From Cloacimonetes bacterium UBA5553 (GTDB taxonomy: Bacteria > Cloacimonadota > Cloacimonadia > Cloacimonadales > Cloacimonadaceae): a DNA stretch of 6,260 nucleotides. Below are positions 5,965-6,260 of this stretch, in pieces (positions within the stretch are counted from its first letter, which is position 1; every line of letters starts with the position of its first letter). The stretch is taken from the NCBI GenBank assembly GCA_002425825.1, contig DIMZ01000100.1, forward strand, positions 1 to 6,260. The letters are read 5' to 3'. Under the pieces are notes generated by a model. The model searched no databases. It was not told the DNA's origin and worked only from the letters and a program-made list of their open reading frames with translations. The position numbers were made by a program, and so were the translations under genes.

Positions 5965-6260
5965 ATGAATAGACATATAGTACTAATCGCATTACTGTGC
6001 CTGTTGTCAGGGGCTATGTTAGCGCAAGCTACAGAGCTTCCTGCAGAACCATTGCAGCAGGTAGTTCCCGATAGCCTTCAACTGCAAAGAGAAAAGGAAA
6101 TTAAGTCCGAATACGGCTTTAGTGATACAAACTCGCTGGAGGAAGTGGCAAGGAAGCTCTTGGTAGCCGATTTCGACCGCTGGAAAAAGTATCTGGGCTT
6201 AGAGCCGGAAAACAAGAAGCTGAATGGGCTTAGCCTGGCAAAACTCGGCATAACCCCTTA
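5965..6260 (+). CDS. Exported protein of unknown function, 3'-truncated by the window, coupled to mmdA
   Basis: Ninety-eight codons are visible and the frame is still open at the window end. It begins only 6 nt after the mmdA TGA, with no good Shine-Dalgarno, so translational coupling is likely. Residues 1-22 form a Sec signal peptide or anchor: Arg3-His4, then the hydrophobic IVLIALLCLLSGAML, then AQA before TE as a signal-peptidase-I-like site. Cys12 is inside the core and has no lipobox. Residues 23-45 are Pro/Gln/Glu-rich. Residues 52-98 look helical, with SLEEVARKLL, WKKYLGLEPENKKL and LSLAKLGITP, resembling small helical modules of the form SLEEVA...LGL...LGI seen in membrane-associated redox and transport proteins. 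By position it could be, or precede, an OadG/MmdD-type subunit of a Na+-pumping decarboxylase. That is inference: the transmembrane part, if any, is outside the window. Confidence 0.75.
   Translation, partial: MNRHIVLIALLCLLSGAMLAQATELPAEPLQQVVPDSLQLQREKEIKSEYGFSDTNSLEEVARKLLVADFDRWKKYLGLEPENKKLNGLSLAKLGITP

Overview
The window looks like part of a chromosome from an anaerobic, Gram-negative member of the FCB group, most likely a Cloacimonadota (Candidatus Cloacimonas-like) bacterium. This is an inference from three things seen together: a modular surface protein built of carboxypeptidase-regulatory, fibronectin-III and choice-of-anchor-J modules; a C-terminal sorting-type domain containing YPNPFNPETNI; and a methylmalonyl-CoA decarboxylase/propionyl-CoA carboxylase carboxyltransferase subunit, as expected in an amino-acid/propionate-metabolising syntroph. 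No 16S rRNA or other taxonomic marker is present, so the assignment is tentative.

Layout, all genes on the + strand. (1) nt 2-2845: the 3' part (947 codons) of a large secreted multidomain protein whose start lies outside the window. (2) nt 2846-3141: an intergenic region with a small palindromic hairpin, a strong intrinsic terminator, phased direct repeats, a perfect 13-bp inverted repeat, a possible 32-codon leader ORF, and a candidate promoter and RBS. (3) nt 3142-4221: a HisC-like PLP-dependent aminotransferase. (4) nt 4222-4407: a 186-nt gap with two small hairpins, no convincing terminator, an AGATAA-rich run and an RBS that fixes the next start. (5) nt 4408-5958: a carboxyltransferase (MmdA/PccB family) gene. 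(6) nt 5965-6260: the first 98 codons of an exported protein starting 6 nt after the mmdA stop and running off the window.

The terminator separates the surface-protein gene from the metabolic genes. The aminotransferase and mmdA may be co-transcribed, since no terminator is visible between them, or mmdA may have its own weak promoter. mmdA and the exported protein almost certainly share a transcript. In Na+-pumping decarboxylases, the carboxyltransferase alpha subunit is encoded beside a membrane-anchored gamma/delta subunit (OadG/MmdD), a biotin carrier and a membrane beta subunit. The exported protein occupies that position, but its visible part does not prove it belongs to the complex.

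No clearly new system is visible. The points most worth a second look are the tightly coupled exported protein after mmdA, the possible leader ORF with an ATGA overlap into the aminotransferase, the repeat-rich region before it, and the FN3 fold that appears to be split by an inserted choice-of-anchor-J domain.
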